This document shows positions 16,904-25,733 of a stretch of 64,000 nt of DNA, piece after piece. Location: positions 1 through 64,000 of the forward strand of contig NZ_VITI01000018.1 in NCBI RefSeq assembly GCF_007827795.1, read 5' to 3'. Under the pieces are notes generated by a model that was given only the letters and a program-made list of their open reading frames with translations, was not told the DNA's origin and did not search any database. This stretch comes from Azospirillum brasilense (GTDB taxonomy: Bacteria; Pseudomonadota; Alphaproteobacteria; Azospirillales; Azospirillaceae). The translations under genes and the position numbers were made by a program. Each line of letters opens with the position of its first letter. Position 1 is the first letter of the stretch.

Positions 16904-19381
16904 TTACGCGGCCTGATGTTCGAGCATCAGGTTCGCGGCGTCCACCGTCATCATGTGCGAGAAGTCGACCGACGACAGGTCGAGCGCGGACTGCACGCCC
17001 ACCGACTGCACCGTCGCCGTGTCCTGGGCCAGGCTGTGGGCCAGCAGGTCCGCCGACAGGGCCTGGGCGCTGCCCGGCGCGTTGATGGTGCCGATGCCGG
17101 TCCCGTCGGCGATGGTCGCCTGCGTCGGGTTGGAGAGCTTCAGGTTGAAGGTCTCGACGCCCTCGACGACATCGTCGCTCAGCACCTTGACGGCGACCGT
17201 CTTGGTGGTCTCGCCGGCGGCGAAGGTCAGCTTGCCGTTGGTCGCCAGGTAGTCCGAACCGGCCTTGGCGGTGCCGTCCGCCGTGGCGTAGTCCACCGTC
17301 ACCGTCTGGCTGTAGGCCTGGGACAGCTTCACCGTGAACACCGCGTCGGTGGTGACCGGGCTGGCGGCGGTGCTGCTGTACAGGCCGGACTTGATGGCGT
17401 TGTACTTGTTGTAGTCCACCTTCCAGCTGTCGTTCATGATGCCGCCGGTGTCGCCCGAACCGGGGCTCCAGGCCCAATAGGTCCAACTCGCCCCCTGGTC
17501 GCCCGCGGCGAGGTCGATCTTGCCGTCGCCGTTCCAGTCGCCGTTCATGTACTGGATTAGCTTGGGCATCCACGCCTTGTCGATGGCGGTTTCCATGCGG
17601 CTGCCGAACTCGCCGACCAGGATCGGGGTCTCGTCGTTCTGGATGAAGTGGCCCCACATCTGGTCCCACTTCGCCGGCATGTTGTTCGGGAAGTTGCCGG
17701 CCTTGAACCAGTCCATCATATACAGCGACGGGCCGTAATCGTGGACCGAGTAGACCAGCTTGCCCGGCTCGTTGAACTTGACCTCGTAGTTCTTCTCGCC
17801 CAGCAGGTTGCCGCCCCACCAGTACCACTGGTTCTGGTAGGTCTCGATGCCCTCGACGATCAGCAGCCAGTCCTTGTTGACCGACTGGATGGCGTTGCCG
17901 ATGCGCTCCGCGGCGCGGGCCCAGTCGTTCGGGCCGCCGTCGCCCCAGGTCGCCGGGTTGTGCGGCTCGTTGTGCAGGTCGGCGCCGATGACGGCGTCGT
18001 TGCCCTTGTAACGGGTCGCCAGCATCTTCCAGTTCTCGATCATCTTCGATTCCGGATACTGGCTGGTGTACCAGAGCCCGTTCTCGTTGGCCGACGCGCC
18101 GTCGCCGGAGCGATGGTGGTCGAGGATGATCTTCATGCCGATCTTGTCGGCGTGCTCGATGATCTTGTCGAACACCTCCAGCGAGGTCTTGCCGCGCAGG
18201 TCTGGGTTCTTCGAATAGTCGATGCCGGTCGGCATGCGGCCGTTGTCGAGCATCGCGTCGGAGTAGGGCAGGCGGATGGTGTTGAAGCCCAGATCCTGCA
18301 TCTGCTTCATGTGGCTCTGGTAGCTGTCCATCCACAGCCCCTGCGGCGCGAAGGCGTAGCCTTCGGACCCGAACCAGTTCACGCCGGTCAGCTTCACGGC
18401 CTTGCCGCTGCTGTCCATGATCTGGCCGCCCTCGGTGTGCAGGAAGCCCGGCGCGATGCCGGCGGTCTTGCCGGTCGGCTCGGTCACCGACACGTCGCTG
18501 ACCGACAGGGTCGGCTTCGTCGGGGTGGGGGCCGGCGGCGTGGTGGGGTTGGTCGGGTTGGAGGAGCCGGGGAAGAAGCTCTTGTCGGCGTCCACCACCA
18601 GCGTGCCGTTCCACCACATGCCGGACTGGCCCTTGACCACGTCCTTGCCGTCCAAGGCACCCTTGTCATAGGTGACGTTGCTGTCGGTGGGCATGACCGA
18701 CTTGCCGTTGATGGTGATCTTGTTGACCAGCAGGTTGCGGTCCTGGCCGTTCACCGTGGCGTCGTTGTCGTACTGGACCTGGACCTTGTGCGCCTGATCC
18801 GCCGTGGCGTTGATCGAGAAGGCGTAGTCCTTGGCCGACGCGCCGGCCATGCCCTCGCCGACCTTCTTGCCGTCGATCAGCAGGTTGAAATGCGCGTTGA
18901 CACCGCCCGCGGCGTTGCCCTGCAGGTTCAGGATGACCTGGGTGTTGCCGGCCGGGGCCGGCGGCGTCGGGACCGGGAAATAGTCCTTGGTCAGCGCGAA
19001 ATCGAGCGAACCGTCCCACCACATGCCTTCCTGGCCGGGAATCACGTCCTTGCCGTCGGAGGCGCCGCGGTCGTAGCTGACCAGCGAGCTGGTGGAGGCG
19101 ACGGGCTTGCCGTTCACTTCCAGCGACTTGACGAGCAGGTTGCGGTCCTGCCCGTTCACATAGCCGTCGTTGAAGTAGACGATCTGAAGCTTGTGCGCCT
19201 GATCCGGTGCGACCTGGGCCTTGAAGGTGTAGCGGCCGTCGCTGGTCGAGCCGACCGTCGCCTGACCGAGATTGACACCATCCAGGAGCAGCCGGAACTG
19301 CGGCCAGATCCCGCCGGCAGCCTGCCCCGAGGCGTTGACGACGAAGGTCGTGTCGACGAGACCCGTGGTGGTCGTTGCCAT
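16904..19381 (-). CDS. GH5 endoglucanase with two CBM60-like modules and split Calx-beta domain
   Basis: An 825-aa secreted-type enzyme. Residues about 8-130 and 145-265 are two homologous Ca-dependent xylan-binding modules (both with NGQDRNLLV). About 310-670 is a GH5 domain: LHNEP gives acid/base E472 and LVGEFGS gives nucleophile E591. A Calx-beta domain appears split around GH5: LSVSDVSVTEPTG (292-304) before it, and DAVFTVKLS to GIGTI (679-766) after it. There is no N-terminal signal peptide, and the C-terminal 55 residues are Ala/Ser/Leu-rich, which points to type I secretion. It may trim or release the exopolysaccharide or act on plant cellulose. AGAGG is found 9 nt before the ATG. Confidence 0.87.
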   Translation of the reverse strand: MATTTTGLVDTTFVVNASGQAAGGIWPQFRLLLDGVNLGQATVGSTSDGRYTFKAQVAPDQAHKLQIVYFNDGYVNGQDRNLLVKSLEVNGKPVASTSSLVSYDRGASDGKDVIPGQEGMWWDGSLDFALTKDYFPVPTPPAPAGNTQVILNLQGNAAGGVNAHFNLLIDGKKVGEGMAGASAKDYAFSINATADQAHKVQVQYDNDATVNGQDRNLLVNKITINGKSVMPTDSNVTYDKGALDGKDVVKGQSGMWWNGTLVVDADKSFFPGSSNPTNPTTPPAPTPTKPTLSVSDVSVTEPTGKTAGIAPGFLHTEGGQIMDSSGKAVKLTGVNWFGSEGYAFAPQGLWMDSYQSHMKQMQDLGFNTIRLPYSDAMLDNGRMPTGIDYSKNPDLRGKTSLEVFDKIIEHADKIGMKIILDHHRSGDGASANENGLWYTSQYPESKMIENWKMLATRYKGNDAVIGADLHNEPHNPATWGDGGPNDWARAAERIGNAIQSVNKDWLLIVEGIETYQNQWYWWGGNLLGEKNYEVKFNEPGKLVYSVHDYGPSLYMMDWFKAGNFPNNMPAKWDQMWGHFIQNDETPILVGEFGSRMETAIDKAWMPKLIQYMNGDWNGDGKIDLAAGDQGASWTYWAWSPGSGDTGGIMNDSWKVDYNKYNAIKSGLYSSTAASPVTTDAVFTVKLSQAYSQTVTVDYATADGTAKAGSDYLATNGKLTFAAGETTKTVAVKVLSDDVVEGVETFNLKLSNPTQATIADGTGIGTINAPGSAQALSADLLAHSLAQDTATVQSVGVQSALDLSSVDFSHMMTVDAANLMLEHQAA

Positions 19382-19499
19382 TGGAAGTAACCTCTCTCCA
19401 TTTTCGGTGGAGCAAAGGTGGCGCCCAATTGGTTAACGAGGTATTTCGGATTTTAGGGAAATGCGACTCAAAAGCCACGACAGGCTGTGAAAAGAATGA

Positions 19500-19535
19500 G
19501 GCGCGAAAAACCGCCTTCACTGCGGTTTCCGCGCC
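19500..19535 (-). terminator. Hairpin terminator after the methyltransferase gene
   Basis: A two-part stem pairs GGCGCG (19500-19505) with CGCGCC (19530-19535), and AAACCGC (19508-19514) with GCGGTTT (19522-19528). It lies about 75 nt beyond the methyltransferase stop and 119 nt upstream of the GH5 start, so the GH5 gene probably has its own promoter in 19382-19499. Confidence 0.55.
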
Positions 19536-19610
19536 ACAGTGGGGCCTTGCGGCCACGGGGAGGGGAAAGTGTAAAGTCTTGTTACAGAAAGGTTTCCGGA
19601 ATCGGGCGCC

Positions 19611-20537
19611 TCAGCCCTCGTGACTTTTGTGAGCCACCATGAAGACCTCCGGCCGGAACAGGTAGAGCTGGCCGAGCTTGCCGAGCTTGCGCCGCAGGGT
19701 TAACGGCATCGCCCCCATGACGGATTCCACGGCCTTTACATAGGCGAGGTAACCGCGCCCGGAACCATGGATGTGCATCCGCCGGCGGACCGCCATCGGA
19801 GCGATGTAGACGGCCTCCATCCGGGTGAAGCCGGCCTCGCGCAGCGCGCGCTCGGTCTCGCTCCAGGTGTATTCGCGCAGATGCATGCAGATCGGCTCGT
19901 CCAGCCCGAAGACCTCCGACAGGTCCATCGGCCCGGCGTGCTTGTGCGGCATGCTGAGCACGTAGCGGCCGCCCGGCTTGAGGATGGCGTGCACGTTGGA
20001 CAGATGCACGGACACGTCCTCGGGGTGGAGATGCTCGATGACGTGGGTGGAGACGACGGCGTCGTAATGGCCGCGCGGCTCGAACTCGGCAAGGTTGACG
20101 CCGTCGCAGCAGCGCCACGTCACGTTTGAGCGCTCGTCGGTCCAGCGCTCTCCACGCTCGCGGGTGATCTCGGTGGCGACGCAGCGGTGGCCGTGGCGGG
20201 CCAGATAGCTGAGCAGCCGGCCCTTGCCCGACCCGACCTCGTAGACGTCCCGCGCGCCCTTGAGCAGCGTCAGGAAGTGGCGGAAGTCAAGCTCGTCGTT
20301 CTGCGCCGCCGTGTCCACCGCGTCGTTCAGCCAGGGGCATTCGCTGTAGAGGGTGGTGTAGTTCCGCTCGAACACCGTCCAGCGCTCTTCGCGGCGGGAG
20401 TCCAGCAGCTCGCGGGCGAGCTGGCGTTCCAGGTCCCAGTGCTGGCGGACCATGGTTTCGCTGAGGGGGTAGTTCGGGGCCAGACCGAACTTCCGCTTGT
20501 AGCGGGCGACCAGCTCATCCGACGTCAACGTGTCCAC
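19611..20537 (-). CDS. Class I SAM-dependent methyltransferase
   Basis: A 308-aa protein with a Rossmann SAM-binding motif I, VYEVGSGKGRLL near residue 96. It also has the acidic strand-2 end TEITRE and STHVIEHLHPED near residue 155, the usual motif for small-molecule or sugar methyltransferases of the UbiE/Methyltransf_11 type. It starts with GTG, preceded by GAGG 6 nt upstream. Within the EPS locus it may O-methylate a sugar or a lipid-linked precursor; the substrate is not deducible. The C-terminal 60 residues are basic and partly hydrophobic, and may associate with membrane. Confidence 0.82.
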   Translation of the reverse strand: MDTLTSDELVARYKRKFGLAPNYPLSETMVRQHWDLERQLARELLDSRREERWTVFERNYTTLYSECPWLNDAVDTAAQNDELDFRHFLTLLKGARDVYEVGSGKGRLLSYLARHGHRCVATEITRERGERWTDERSNVTWRCCDGVNLAEFEPRGHYDAVVSTHVIEHLHPEDVSVHLSNVHAILKPGGRYVLSMPHKHAGPMDLSEVFGLDEPICMHLREYTWSETERALREAGFTRMEAVYIAPMAVRRRMHIHGSGRGYLAYVKAVESVMGAMPLTLRRKLGKLGQLYLFRPEVFMVAHKSHEG

Positions 20538-20683
20538 AGATCACCTCGTTGGGAGAAACGCCGCTGTTCCGATAATCTAAGGGCGCTGTCGGAAATCCTT
20601 ACAGGCGCGGACGGCGGATCGGGCCGCGCGATCGGGCGGGGTAGCGGGACCGGAAGGGGTACCGCACCGCTTCCCGACCGGAG

Positions 20684-21925
20684 TCACCCTGACCGGTTGC
20701 GCCCGCGCAGCGCCTGCACCGACGCCTCGTACAGCGGCAGCGGGCGCGAGGCCGCGTCGTAGGGCGAGGGGTGGGGCCTCAGCTCCGGCGTCTCCCGCGC
20801 GATGTAGTTCAGGTCGGAGCGCAGGTGCCACCAGCACAGCTCGGCCAGCCGCGCGTTGCCGGCGATGTCGCCCAGATACTGCCCGGCCAGGAAGGCCATG
20901 GCGCGGTCCTTCTCCGCCCGCGACCAGGAGCGCGGCAGGTGCTTCTCGTTCACGTCGAATTCGGTGACGTGGATGGGCAGGCCCAGCCGGTCCATGGCCC
21001 GCAGGAAGCCCTTCATGCCCTCGCGGTCGTAGGGCTTGCCGGCCATCAGGTGGCTTTGCAGCCCCACCCCGTCGATCGGCACGCCGCGTTTGACCGCGTC
21101 GGTCAGCCAGGTCTGGAAATAGGCGCGCTTGCGCTGCTGCCAACCCTCGTCGATCTCGATGCCGAACTCGTTGATGACCAGCTTGGCGGAGGGAAACTCC
21201 TTGCGGATGTGGTGGAAGAAGGGGTCCAGCCACTCCGGCCCCTTGGCGCCGCCTGCCACCACCCACCACATGCCCTTGCGGAAGCCGTAGCGGTCCTGCT
21301 CCTGGGGGTGGCTGCGCTCGGTCTCCCAGAAGAAGGCCTCGTTCATCACGTCGATGCGGTAGAAATTGTCGCCGTAGCGCTTCTTGACCGCCGCGACCAT
21401 GGCGGTGAAGCGCGGCCAGTAATTGTCTTCGGACAGCGTGCCGTCCGCCGAGAAATAGGCGCTCTCCCCGATGCCCAGCGCGCGCTGGCGGCTGGCTGGC
21501 AGCGTCATGTAGTCGGGCATGCCCATGTGCTGCCACAGGGCGCAGTGCCAGTTGGGCTTGGCGCCGATGCGGCGGGCCAGCTCCACCCCGGCGTCGAAGC
21601 GGCCCCAGTCGAAATTGCCCTCCTGCGGCTGGAAAACGGCCCATTTGCCGCCGTTCTCGGGCGTTACCACGTCGCATTCCCGCGCCATCAGCGTGTCGAG
21701 CATCGGGTCTTCCGGCTCGATCAGATGGTCGCGGGCGGCGCCGTGGAGGATGCCGGCGGCCCGGCAGGCGTCGCGCAGGGTGGGGTTCGGCACCGCGGCG
21801 GAAGCCGCCTCGGCGACGGCGGGGCCGGCGGCGGCCTTGCAGCTTGCCAGCACCACGGCCGCGGCGGCGGCGCGCAGCGCGTCCCGGCGGGAGAGTGAGG
21901 TGGTTTTTGGCGAGGTCTGGGCCAT
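20684..21925 (-). CDS. GH10 endo-1,4-beta-xylanase-like lipoprotein
   Basis: A 413-aa glycoside hydrolase family 10 protein. It has a twin-arginine-type signal (SRRDAL, R13-R14) followed by a hydrophobic stretch and a lipobox-like LASC ending at Cys29. It is therefore probably a Tat-exported, lipid-anchored periplasmic enzyme. IDVMNEAF supplies the acid/base E196 and VTEFDVNE the nucleophile E322; WHCALWQH is also conserved. GH10 proteins inside EPS loci are thought to cut the newly made polymer or control its length. Plant xylan degradation is the alternative. It lies between the autokinase and methyltransferase genes. Confidence 0.88.
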   Translation of the reverse strand: MAQTSPKTTSLSRRDALRAAAAAVVLASCKAAAGPAVAEAASAAVPNPTLRDACRAAGILHGAARDHLIEPEDPMLDTLMARECDVVTPENGGKWAVFQPQEGNFDWGRFDAGVELARRIGAKPNWHCALWQHMGMPDYMTLPASRQRALGIGESAYFSADGTLSEDNYWPRFTAMVAAVKKRYGDNFYRIDVMNEAFFWETERSHPQEQDRYGFRKGMWWVVAGGAKGPEWLDPFFHHIRKEFPSAKLVINEFGIEIDEGWQQRKRAYFQTWLTDAVKRGVPIDGVGLQSHLMAGKPYDREGMKGFLRAMDRLGLPIHVTEFDVNEKHLPRSWSRAEKDRAMAFLAGQYLGDIAGNARLAELCWWHLRSDLNYIARETPELRPHPSPYDAASRPLPLYEASVQALRGRNRSG

Positions 21926-21963
21926 GGGCGTCGGGCCTCGTGTGGCTTGAAATGAAATGAGAA

Positions 21964-22082
21964 TTCCCTCTCCCCTCTGGGGAGAGGGTTAGGGTGAGGG
22001 GGGTGCGCTTTTGCCGAACGTTCCGCAAAGCACAACCCCCTCACCGGCCCTCCGGGCCACCCTCTCCCCGGAGGGGAGAGGG
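21964..22082. repeat. 118-bp nested palindromic repeat, copy A
   Basis: The outer arms are CCCTCTCCCCTCTGGGGAGAGGG (left) and its inverted counterpart (right). The inner arms are GTGAGGGGGGTGCGC and GCACAACCCCCTCAC, around a variable centre of about 20 nt. It lies 30 nt beyond the stop of the autokinase gene and 38 nt before the GH10 start. It is the same architecture as 28021-28138, 42847-42966 and 63008-63125. Confidence 0.88.
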
Positions 22083-22112
22083 CTATGCGGACAGAGGTGA
22101 AGGACGCCTCGC

Positions 22113-24479
22113 TTACGGCGCGGCGCGCAGGGTCTGGTCGCCGTAGTATTTCCGCGTGGCGACGTAGCTGTTGTACGGGCCCTGGTAGCCCTTGCTGGCG
22201 GCCTTCTTCAGGTTCACGTCGGTCATCACGCAGACGAACTTGCTGTGGTCGATCGGACCGAGGTCGGCCACCGCGTTCAGGTCGCTCGCCGTGGTGTGGC
22301 CCCAGCGGGTGACGAAGAGCACCTTGGAGGCGGCGCCGCAGACGATGCGGGCATCCGACACGGCCAGCGCCGGGGCGGTGTCGAACACCACCAGATCGAA
22401 GCTGGGCGACAGGCCGGCCATCAGCTGCACCAGGCTATCGACGTTGAAGCGGTCCAGTGTCATCGGGTTCAGCTTGCCCGCCGGAACCATGGCGAAGGGC
22501 ACGTCGTCGGAGGTGTGGACGATCTCGTCCAGCGTGGCGTCACCGGAGATCCAGTCCGACAGGCCCTTCTTGGTGGACAGGTCGAACAGACCCTCCATGC
22601 GGGAGCGGCGGAAGTCGGTGTCCACCACCACCACCCGGCGGCCGGCCTGGCTGGCGACCTGGGCGACGGCGAGCGTCAGCGAGGTCTTGCCGTCCTGCGG
22701 GCGGGCCGAGGTCACCGCCAGCGCGCCGACCGGACCGAGATCCGACAGATGGTTGCGGAACAGGGCGCGCAGGGATTCGCTGAACAGCGAGAAGGGATGG
22801 CGCTGGAAGATCTTGTAGAGCCGGCCCTTGGCCCCGCGGTCGCTGTGGTGCGGCACGATGTGGACGGTGCCGACGCCCAGGATGCGGCGTACGGCGTCCG
22901 GGGTGTGGATGCGGCGCTGGAGAAGCTCCAGACCGAAGACGCTGAAGATGGCGAGCGCGAGAGAGGCGACGAAGCCGGCCAGCAGCAGCAGGACGCGGAG
23001 GGGGCCCGACGGCTCGTGCGGCACCTGCGGCGCGGAGACCAGCTTGACGGCGGCCGGGAAGGCGCGGCTGTCCTTCTGGGCCTCGACCTCTTCCAGACGG
23101 CCCAGCAGGCTGTCGAGAAGCTGGCGCTTGGCGGTCGCCTCGGATTCCAGGGTGCGCAGCGGGATGGCCTGCTCCTGCATGGTGGCGTAGCTGCCCTCCA
23201 TGCGGGTGATCATCGAGCGGAGCGCGGTCTCCTGCTCCACCGCGACCTGGGCGGCTTCGCGGACACCGTTGATCTCGCGGCGGATTTCCTGCTGGAGCGA
23301 GGAGTTGGCCTCGTTCAGGCGGCCCTGAAGTTCGAGGATGCGCGGGTGCTTCGGCCCGTACTGGCGGGACAGCTGGGCCATTTCCGTGGAGATGGCGGCG
23401 ACCGTGGCGCGGAGCTGGGCGACGACCGGCGAGGCGATGCTGCCGCCGATGGCGTTCCAGTTGCCGGCCTTCAGGTTGCGCTCCAGCGTGTCGGCCTGGG
23501 CGACCGAGCGGGCGCGGATGGCCGACGCCTCGCTCAGGCGCAGGCGGGTCTGCTCAAGCTCGTTCTGGGCCATCAGGCCGGTGCCGCCCTTCAGCAGGCC
23601 GCCCTTGACGCGGGCCTCCTCGACCTTGGAGTCGGCCTCGGCAACCTCGCGGCGCAGCAGGACGATGCGGTCCTGCAGCCAGGAGATCGCGCTGGTCGAC
23701 AGGTCGCGGTCCATCTGCTGGCGGGTTTCCATGTAGCGGCGGACGATGCCGTCCACCACGTCGCGGCTCAGCTGCGGCTCCTTGGAGGTGAAGCGCACCT
23801 GGATCACGCGCGACCGGCCGACGATGGCGACGTCCAGCTTGCGGTGGATGCGCGCGATGATCTGGTCGTTGCCCAGCGCTGCGTGCGCCTCGCGCGCCCG
23901 GATGTCCTGCGCCACCTCGTCGCCGTGGCTCAGCAGCCAGGCGACCGGGGCCGGCGGGGCGCCGTCCCAGAAGCGGTTGGCGAGGCCGCGGCCATAGGCC
24001 ACCGCGCGCTCGACCAGCGGGAGCGTCTCGTCCTCCTGCGCCGGCGGGTTGAATTCCGGATGCTGGGCGAGCTGGAGATCGTTCACCACCTGGTTCAGCA
24101 CCTGCGGCGACTTCAGGATCTCGATCTCGCTCAGGATCGCCGCGTCCTCGGTGGGGATGGCGCCCACCACCTGCTCGACCTCGCGGACGACGCGGACCTG
24201 CCGGTTGTCGACCAGAAGAAGCGCTTCGGAGGTGTACTGGTCCTTGAGCGTGGAGACGCCCAGGGCCGACAACCCGGTCAGCACCACCACGATGGCCGCG
24301 ATCAACCACTTGTGGCTGCCCAGCACGCGCAGGATGAAGCGGAAGTCGGGACCCATGGACGGGGTCTGGGATTCGAACTCGCTGCGCCGGGACGGGCCGG
24401 GGGAGGCGGGCCATGCCGGAACCGGAGCCGGCGGACCGCCGTGGTGGCCGCCGTGATTGACTTGGGGCAGATTTTCCAC
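22113..24479 (-). CDS. Polysaccharide co-polymerase / BY-kinase (Wzc/ExoP family)
   Basis: A 788-aa inner-membrane protein. A proline/histidine-rich N-terminus leads to TM1 (about residues 57-77). A Wzz domain and a long periplasmic coiled coil (about 250-430) follow, then TM2 (about 500-520) and a cytoplasmic tyrosine kinase. The kinase has SARPQDGKTSL as Walker A and VVVVDTDFRR as Walker A'. Its C-terminal tyrosine cluster (GYQGPYNSYV...KYYG) is the usual autophosphorylation site. It sets chain length and links polymerisation to export. GTG start with AAGGAG 9 nt upstream; it is separated by only 3 nt from the GT26 gene upstream. Confidence 0.92.
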   Translation of the reverse strand: MENLPQVNHGGHHGGPPAPVPAWPASPGPSRRSEFESQTPSMGPDFRFILRVLGSHKWLIAAIVVVLTGLSALGVSTLKDQYTSEALLLVDNRQVRVVREVEQVVGAIPTEDAAILSEIEILKSPQVLNQVVNDLQLAQHPEFNPPAQEDETLPLVERAVAYGRGLANRFWDGAPPAPVAWLLSHGDEVAQDIRAREAHAALGNDQIIARIHRKLDVAIVGRSRVIQVRFTSKEPQLSRDVVDGIVRRYMETRQQMDRDLSTSAISWLQDRIVLLRREVAEADSKVEEARVKGGLLKGGTGLMAQNELEQTRLRLSEASAIRARSVAQADTLERNLKAGNWNAIGGSIASPVVAQLRATVAAISTEMAQLSRQYGPKHPRILELQGRLNEANSSLQQEIRREINGVREAAQVAVEQETALRSMITRMEGSYATMQEQAIPLRTLESEATAKRQLLDSLLGRLEEVEAQKDSRAFPAAVKLVSAPQVPHEPSGPLRVLLLLAGFVASLALAIFSVFGLELLQRRIHTPDAVRRILGVGTVHIVPHHSDRGAKGRLYKIFQRHPFSLFSESLRALFRNHLSDLGPVGALAVTSARPQDGKTSLTLAVAQVASQAGRRVVVVDTDFRRSRMEGLFDLSTKKGLSDWISGDATLDEIVHTSDDVPFAMVPAGKLNPMTLDRFNVDSLVQLMAGLSPSFDLVVFDTAPALAVSDARIVCGAASKVLFVTRWGHTTASDLNAVADLGPIDHSKFVCVMTDVNLKKAASKGYQGPYNSYVATRKYYGDQTLRAAP

Positions 24480-24482
24480 GTC

Positions 24483-25262
24483 TCAAAGCTCCTTATGCAT
24501 GGGCGCGGGTGCAGGGGCGCTGGACGAACGCATGGCGGCACGGCGCATAAGCATGACGGTGTGGGCGAAGCCGAAAGCGCCGACGCAATAGCGGCGAAAC
24601 AGACGGCGGGGCTCCTGGACCAGCCGGAACGCCCATTCCAGCCCGATGCGCTGGACGGCGGCGGGGGCCCGGGTGAAGCGCCCGGCGAGGAAATCGATGA
24701 TGGCGCCGCCGTTGACGATCAGCACCTTATGGTCCAGCGCGCGCTTGAGCTGCACCGCGACCTCCTCCTGGCGGGGCATGCCCATGGCCAGGATGATGAT
24801 GTCGGGCCGAAGCTCCCGCGCACGGGCGATGTAATGCTCCACGGAATGGAACCCGTGCTGGGCATCGACGTAGTCGTGCGGGGTCCGCTCCTTCAGCCGC
24901 TCGATCCCCTCATCCAGCCAGGGCGCCGCGGTGCCATAGACGGCGACCCGACGGGGCGACAGGTGGCGGAGGAGAAGCGGGATAAAGTCGGTGCCGTTCA
25001 TATTCAGCCCGACCGGCTGGTCGAGCCACGGCAGAGCCGTCTCCAGCGCCACCCCGTCCCGCAAAAGGACGTCGGAGGCGCGGAAGGCCGACCACGCGGC
25101 GGAGGACCCCGCGCAGAGGTTGACGCCGTGAGCGTTGAGGAACGACAGGATGGTCGGTCGCTCGACGGCTGACAATGTCTTTATCAATGCATGGCGCTCG
25201 TCCTCGCAAGAAATACACCGTATTCTCTCGATCAGTGCCAGGACGTCACGAGGGGTCGGCAT
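24483..25262 (-). CDS. WecB/TagA/CpsF-family glycosyltransferase (GT26)
   Basis: A 259-aa GT26 enzyme. The motifs GTDFIPLLL, VAVYGTAAPW, IILAMGMPRQE and VNGGAIIDFLAG follow the family order (substrate pocket, then the PRQE active-site region). It transfers a sugar, often ManNAc(A) or glucose, onto a lipid-linked precursor at the inner membrane. ATG at 25262 is chosen over 25268: it has AGGAG with an ideal 6-nt gap, whereas for the upstream ATG the same AGGAG touches the start codon. It is the first gene of the minus-strand EPS run, 3 nt ahead of the autokinase. Confidence 0.88.
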   Translation of the reverse strand: MPTPRDVLALIERIRCISCEDERHALIKTLSAVERPTILSFLNAHGVNLCAGSSAAWSAFRASDVLLRDGVALETALPWLDQPVGLNMNGTDFIPLLLRHLSPRRVAVYGTAAPWLDEGIERLKERTPHDYVDAQHGFHSVEHYIARARELRPDIIILAMGMPRQEEVAVQLKRALDHKVLIVNGGAIIDFLAGRFTRAPAAVQRIGLEWAFRLVQEPRRLFRRYCVGAFGFAHTVMLMRRAAMRSSSAPAPAPMHKEL

Positions 25263-25733
25263 GCACATCTCCTAACCAAATCAGCGAAGCGACGACGGTT
25301 ACGTTGTCAGTGCAACGATGATGCCCGACGGTTTGCGGTGCAGTAAGACGATATTGCTTGCTAACACTTTCGATTGGTGGCAGCCGGTGAAACCGTTACC
25401 GGGTACCCCTTTCGACACGACCGCCGGACAACAGGGAATGATGTGGCTGGCACCGCCCCTTTTTCGCAGCGGTGGGATGGGAGAGGGGAAAGTTCAGGCG
25501 AATTAGCCCGGCCACGCCGGTGGAACCCCTGAATCGGCTTGCCCTATCCTATGGCTCCGACCATATAGGTACGCCCGTGGGGTGCCGGTGTGCAGAATAG
25601 GGGGTGGGCGTCCGCCCCGCGGCACGGCACTGTTCCAGATCCGGCGAAGCCCCCCAATACCGCCAGCCTCCAACCAGCCCTTTGAATCCACAGGCCGATC
25701 TCTCCGGGGCCGGCGACGGAAGAAGACCAGTTC
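25263..25733. other. 470-bp divergent promoter region (EPS operon / helicase)
   Basis: It separates the divergent GT26-headed EPS operon and the helicase gene. The section 25290-25400 is AT-richer than the surroundings and is the probable control region for the EPS side. No clear -35/-10 pair, operator palindrome or riboswitch fold was recognised. A 62-codon frame at 25318-25506 lacks a ribosome-binding site and is not called. Confidence 0.5.

Noticed and set aside
231..25262. XrtA/EpsH exosortase system
   Set aside because: Ligase, ACP, AsnB-like and deacetylase genes resemble parts of such loci, but no exosortase membrane protein or PEP-CTERM substrate is present in the window.
25318..25506. 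62-codon plus-strand frame in the EPS/helicase promoter region
   Set aside because: No ribosome-binding site, no fold-like pattern, and it overlaps the region needed for divergent promoters.
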